The notes beneath the pieces are model-generated. The model made no database searches. It worked only from the letters and a program-made list of their open reading frames with translations, and was not told where the DNA came from. DNA of 64,000 bases, from assembly GCA_026421185.1 (NCBI GenBank), contig JAPKCH010000002.1, forward strand, positions 1 through 64,000, in the 5' to 3' direction. Positions 60,808 to 64,000 of the stretch are shown here, one piece after another. The first letter of the stretch is position 1. The number at the start of each line of letters is the position of its first letter. The position numbers and the translations under genes are program-made. Source of the DNA: Dehalococcoidia bacterium. Its GTDB lineage: Bacteria > Chloroflexota > Dehalococcoidia > Lucifugimonadales > Lucifugimonadaceae.

Positions 60808-61278
60808 GTTTTCACACGCTGAAATATCGGTCTGACAGAGCATTACCATGTTTCCTGCGACTAGATAGGCGTGATAGCTGGTGCGGTTATTGCCAGATGT
60901 GATGATTCCGCCAGCAGAGTTGGACGCAGGCGAACGGCCGAGGATCGCAAGCGCCGATTTGACACCTGCCGACATTGCATCAGCGTGTGTGGCGTATTTA
61001 CGAATTTCAATATCTCGCCTATCAGCAAATCCGTAGTAGACGTTCGTTGCCAGCGGCACGGTGTCTATATCGAACTCTTTGCTCAGTTTGAACCCGGCGA
61101 CTTCGAAATTCTCAACAGTGAATACTTCGTCGATTCGCAGGATAAGTGCGACTTCTTCACCATCATTAGACGTAGAGACGGTGTCGCCGGCTAAATCGTA
61201 TGGATCACTTGATCCGCAGGCAACAGCGAACAGCGCCAAAGAGAATATCGAGAACACAAGCAGTTTCCTGAATAGCAC
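60778..61278 (-). CDS. Putative lipoprotein of unknown function
   Basis: 166 residues. The signal sequence LLVFSIFSLALFAVAC with lipobox Cys about residue 21 is followed by GSSDPYDLAG and a mature domain with SKEFDIDTVPLATNVYYGFAD and two C-terminal cysteines (MLCQTDISACENLA), likely disulfide-bonded. Outside the cytoplasm. No known family. It is the fourth small lipoprotein of the window with a CGSS-type or similar anchor. Confidence 0.68.
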   Translation of the reverse strand: MLFRKLLVFSIFSLALFAVACGSSDPYDLAGDTVSTSNDGEEVALILRIDEVFTVENFEVAGFKLSKEFDIDTVPLATNVYYGFADRRDIEIRKYATHADAMSAGVKSALAILGRSPASNSAGGIITSGNNRTSYHAYLVAGNMVMLCQTDISACENLAIIVQSDG

Positions 61279-61335
61279 TAGATACTCCGTTTAATCGTGA
61301 TTACCGCCCGGTCGGCTTCGCTCAGGGCAGACTGC

Positions 61336-61355
61336 TAACTCCTCGCAATGGCAAC
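61336..61355. repeat. Short intergenic repeat, family B (fragment)
   Basis: TAACTCCTCGCAATGGCAAC resembles the conserved end of the family-B element at 40781. Confidence 0.4.
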
Positions 61356-61404
61356 ACTACGCTGACCACTCTCCTGCCGAGGTTTCGCAAACCATAGCAA
61401 ATGG

Positions 61405-62619
61405 TTAGCGTTTTCCGCCGGCTAGGTTCAATGATTCTGGGAGAGAACGGAGTCGGAGCATTGCGGCTGTACCAATTACCGGTCCGAGTGCGAGCATTGC
61501 GAACGCCCAGCCCCACCCTGAGGAATCTTTGACAATTGGTAGTAGCCATATGGAAACTGCGGTTAGAGCGAAGCCGATGCCGGTTTGAAAGGTGAGCATG
61601 GTGCCACGGTAGGCGGGGTCGCTCAATTCAGTCATAGCGGTTGAGAATTGAGCGGAGTCGGCGATTATAGATGCACCCCATATCATAGCTAATATCACGA
61701 TCAACACAGTCATTTCGACAGGTATGAATCCTATAAATGCCGCCATAGTTCCACTAATAATCATCGCGATACTTGTTACTGCGGTTCGCCCTATTTTTTC
61801 GGACCATGCTCCTGCAAGCGAGCTTGCGAAAGCCCCTGCTGCGAATACAAGGAACGTGAGGACGCTGGCAAGATCGAGGCTGTCGCCAATCAACGATCTA
61901 TCGCCTACGACGTAAAGCATGAAGCTGCCGATCCATGCCCACATTGCGTACAGCTCCCATTGGTGGCCGAGGTATCCGGTTAGTGCGAGTCGGGGACCCC
62001 GTTCAGTGAGGGCGCTAATCAGATAGCGAGGATTGAACTTGGCGCCTTTCACATCGTGGGGACCGTCTGTGACCATGAATTTCAGTATTAATCCGCCGAT
62101 TATCGCCAGAATTGAACTGCCAATAATCACAGCTTGCCAGTTTTCAGAAAATACAGATCGAAGCAGATGTGGTGATCCAGAGCCGATGGTGAGTGCCCCA
62201 ACCATGGTTCCAAGGGCGAATCCTCTGCCTTTTGTGTACCAGCCAGAAATCACTTTCATTGCGGGCGGGTAAACGCCACCTAGGAACGCACCAGTTGCGA
62301 ATCGAGCTGCGATCAGCATTGGGGTTGATTCGACTGGTATAACGAGTAAGTTGGTTGCAGCTGCAAGAATTGCCGATACGGCGAACAGTGTTCGAGCGTT
62401 GACGAGGTCGGAGAGATTGGTGAAGGCAATGATAAGTGTGCCGAGAACGAATCCGAGCTGAACGGCGATTGTCAGAATCGCAATCGTTGATTCGTCGACT
62501 GATTTCTCAATTTCGAGTGCTCCAGATATAGCGTTCGTCGAGAACCACACCGATAAAGAAAAGAATGTGGCTACTGATATGAAAAATAGTGATCGTGTTC
62601 GTGTTTCAGCTTTGAACAT
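61405..62619 (-). CDS. MFS transporter
   Basis: 404 residues with about 12 hydrophobic segments. Motif-like loops RFATGAFLGGVYPPAMKVISGWYTKGRG and GAWSEKIGRTAVTS belong to MFS permeases. The pattern GGVYPPAMKVISGW resembles nitrate/nitrite- and cyanate-type or organic-anion porters, but substrate is not determinable. Independent of the second MFS gene at 33118-34473, which has a long N-terminal tail lacking here. Confidence 0.85.
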   Translation of the reverse strand: MFKAETRTRSLFFISVATFFSLSVWFSTNAISGALEIEKSVDESTIAILTIAVQLGFVLGTLIIAFTNLSDLVNARTLFAVSAILAAATNLLVIPVESTPMLIAARFATGAFLGGVYPPAMKVISGWYTKGRGFALGTMVGALTIGSGSPHLLRSVFSENWQAVIIGSSILAIIGGLILKFMVTDGPHDVKGAKFNPRYLISALTERGPRLALTGYLGHQWELYAMWAWIGSFMLYVVGDRSLIGDSLDLASVLTFLVFAAGAFASSLAGAWSEKIGRTAVTSIAMIISGTMAAFIGFIPVEMTVLIVILAMIWGASIIADSAQFSTAMTELSDPAYRGTMLTFQTGIGFALTAVSIWLLPIVKDSSGWGWAFAMLALGPVIGTAAMLRLRSLPESLNLAGGKR

Positions 62620-62774
62620 GAATATTTGATGTATGCGTAGCTCGTTTAAGATGCTTCAATAACCGTTCGAATGCTATCTAGCTTGCCAATTATTTCCAAG
62701 TGAAGCTTTCGGGCGGTATTGTTTTACCTGTTGGATATTCGTTAGCTACGAGATACAAAGTTTCGAGGATAAGT

Positions 62775-63281
62775 ATGGGCCAGAGCGAACTAGAACTCAC
62801 TTACTTTCAGGACGGTCTTCACGGTAATCATTGTTACGGTTGCGGTGCATGGAATGATAAGGGGTTAAGGATTAAATCGTTCTGGGATGGCGATGAATCG
62901 GTTTGTATTTATCAACCAGATCAGCACCATGCAGCGATGCCCCCTGATGTGATGAACGGTGGAACCATCGCTGCCATTATCGATTGCCACGGGGTGTGCT
63001 CGGCGATAGCTGATGCGTACCGAACAGAGGGTCGTGAGGTTGGTGATGGTCAGAAGATTTGGTACGCAACTGCGTCGCTGACGGTGAACTATCGAAAACC
63101 CACTCGAATCGACGGGCCTGTGACAGCCCGTGCTCGATTGACTGAGAAGACTCACAAGAAGACTGCGTTTGCGGTCGATTTTTACTCGCATGATGGAGTC
63201 TTAACTTGCGATGCGACCGTGCTTTCGCTGAGAGTCCCTGACGAGTGGGCTGATCCGACAGGCTTATTTCAACATCTGTAG
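62775..63281 (+). CDS. PaaI-like hotdog thioesterase
   Basis: 168 residues from ATG 62775 (MGQSELELTY), with GAGGA five bases upstream; the track extension to 62700 is unlikely. HGNHCYGCGAWNDKGLRIKS, the MPPDVMNGGTIAAIIDCHGVCSA catalytic helix region (NGG followed by Asp), and VNYRKPTRIDGPVTARARL are typical. Hydrolyses acyl-CoA thioesters. The Cys-rich YGCG start is a feature of one subgroup. Single-gene unit between an MFS transporter and rpiB. Confidence 0.82.
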   Translation: MGQSELELTYFQDGLHGNHCYGCGAWNDKGLRIKSFWDGDESVCIYQPDQHHAAMPPDVMNGGTIAAIIDCHGVCSAIADAYRTEGREVGDGQKIWYATASLTVNYRKPTRIDGPVTARARLTEKTHKKTAFAVDFYSHDGVLTCDATVLSLRVPDEWADPTGLFQHL

Positions 63282-63390
63282 CCTGTTGCTTGATATTTAA
63301 GGTAGTAATTATTAGTTTTCGCTAGGAACTTGGAATTATTGAACGCACTTTAATCCCTGATGAATGTCAGGGCATTTGGATGTAAATATT

Positions 63391-63861
63391 ATGAAATTGG
63401 CAGTTGGTGGCGATCACGCAGGTTTTTCTATGAAGGGTCCTGTCGTTGAATATTTGAAATCTCTTGGGCACGACGTGACTGACTACGGCACTAACTCTGA
63501 AGAATCTGTCGATTTTACAGATGTCGCACAACGAGTAACTTCGGCAATTCTTTCTGGTGATGCGGAACGCGGAATTCTTGTTTGCGGGACGGGTGTTGGA
63601 GCGGCTATTGCCGGTAACAAGGTTCCGGGTATACGTGCGGCTTTGACACACGACACTCATTGCGCACATCAGGGTGTGGAACACGATGATGTGAACCTGA
63701 TTTGTATGGGTGCGTGGATTATCGGAATTGCCGTTGCTAAAGAGGTTATCGACGCTTTTTTGAATGCAGAGTTTTCGACAGATCCAGATTTCAGACGTCG
63801 AGTGGATAAGCTCGCCGAAATGGAACGTAAGTACGCGGAAGAACTAGTTCAGCTAGATTAA
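63391..63861 (+). CDS. rpiB: Ribose-5-phosphate isomerase B family (RpiB/LacAB)
   Basis: 156 residues from ATG 63391 (MKLAVGGDH); the track start at 63364 adds nine residues without similarity. KLAVGGDHAGFSMKG, YGTNSEESVDFTDVA, the catalytic Cys in ILVCGTGVGAAIAGNKVPGIRAA, and THDTHCAHQGVEHDDVN with the conserved His are the family marks. Interconverts ribulose-5-P and ribose-5-P, or a related sugar phosphate. Together with zwf it covers parts of the pentose phosphate pathway. Confidence 0.9.
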   Translation: MKLAVGGDHAGFSMKGPVVEYLKSLGHDVTDYGTNSEESVDFTDVAQRVTSAILSGDAERGILVCGTGVGAAIAGNKVPGIRAALTHDTHCAHQGVEHDDVNLICMGAWIIGIAVAKEVIDAFLNAEFSTDPDFRRRVDKLAEMERKYAEELVQLD

Positions 63862-64000
63862 TGCACTATGCCTAGAGCAATGGAATCGGACAGTACTGAA
63901 GTAATGTAACGCGGTAAGTGGGCTGGGCGTTCGGAATTCTTCGTAGACGTCGAGCTGGACTTGGCCGCGCACCCAGCTTACCCAACTGCCACCTCCTGAC

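Noticed and set aside
1-64000. CRISPR arrays, phage, integrase or transposase genes, large biosynthetic cluster
   Set aside because: No regular direct repeats with spacers and no such proteins seen on either strand.

Overview
This 64 kb window is bacterial chromosome of moderate GC content. It has no phage, CRISPR array, rRNA or tRNA that I can see. The gene content fits a marine Chloroflexota of the SAR202/Dehalococcoidia type. That placement is an inference from content: several enolase-superfamily dehydratases, DUF1501/DUF1800 genes, a UGSC selenoprotein, many small lipoproteins and a CIRCE-controlled groESL. No ribosomal or other marker gene proves it.

Layout. 0-6 kb: sulfurtransferase tail, acetyl-CoA synthetase (acs), a PlsC-like acyltransferase and a choline-sulfatase-like enzyme. 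7-20 kb: a loosely organised carbohydrate-acid region with a uronate-dehydrogenase-like enzyme, D-2-hydroxyacid dehydrogenase, aldose 1-epimerase, oxalate-CoA-ligase-like enzyme, sugar isomerase-like TIM barrel, SDR, two enolase-superfamily enzymes, a DapA-family lyase and a cupin. Together these resemble a non-phosphorylative uronate/aldonate oxidation route. 20.5-22.8 kb: groES-groEL behind a near-consensus promoter and what I read as two overlapping CIRCE operators. 24-29.5 kb: YhaO/YhaN-type nuclease-ATPase pair plus a GNAT. 29.5-31.7 kb: divergent DUF5343 and ParB-like genes around a cluster of TTTGGAA motifs, followed by a highly structured, possibly non-coding stretch. 31.8-37.2 kb: amidohydrolase, MFS transporter, class III aminotransferase and alanine dehydrogenase. 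38-43 kb: lpd, zwf and a cupin. 43-47.6 kb: a minus-strand TPR / DUF1800 / NHL / DUF1501 cluster. 47.6-49.3 kb: a two-gene unit whose downstream member is a selenocysteine protein (in-frame UGA within the U-G-S-C motif), which the ORF track splits in two. 49.5-50.3 kb: two divergent mutarotase-fold genes. 50.4-60.6 kb: a housekeeping DNA-maintenance stretch (VanZ, ybeY, dnaX, ybaB, recR, recO, uvrA). 60.8-63.9 kb: lipoprotein, MFS transporter, thioesterase and rpiB.

Two features run through the whole window. First, many gaps between genes hold recognisable gene relics: aldo/keto reductase twice, an OmpR-type winged helix, a P-loop kinase, an S9 peptidase, a methyltransferase, a response-regulator receiver, a membrane protein and an acetate kinase start. 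Several carry in-frame stops or frameshifts, so the genome looks to be in active gene decay. Second, two families of short palindromic intergenic repeats are scattered mainly in the right half, where the + strand also becomes visibly G/T-rich on genes of both orientations. The strongest single discovery is the UGSC selenoprotein. The loss of zinc-finger cysteines in both DnaX and RecO and the tandem CIRCE are also worth checking.
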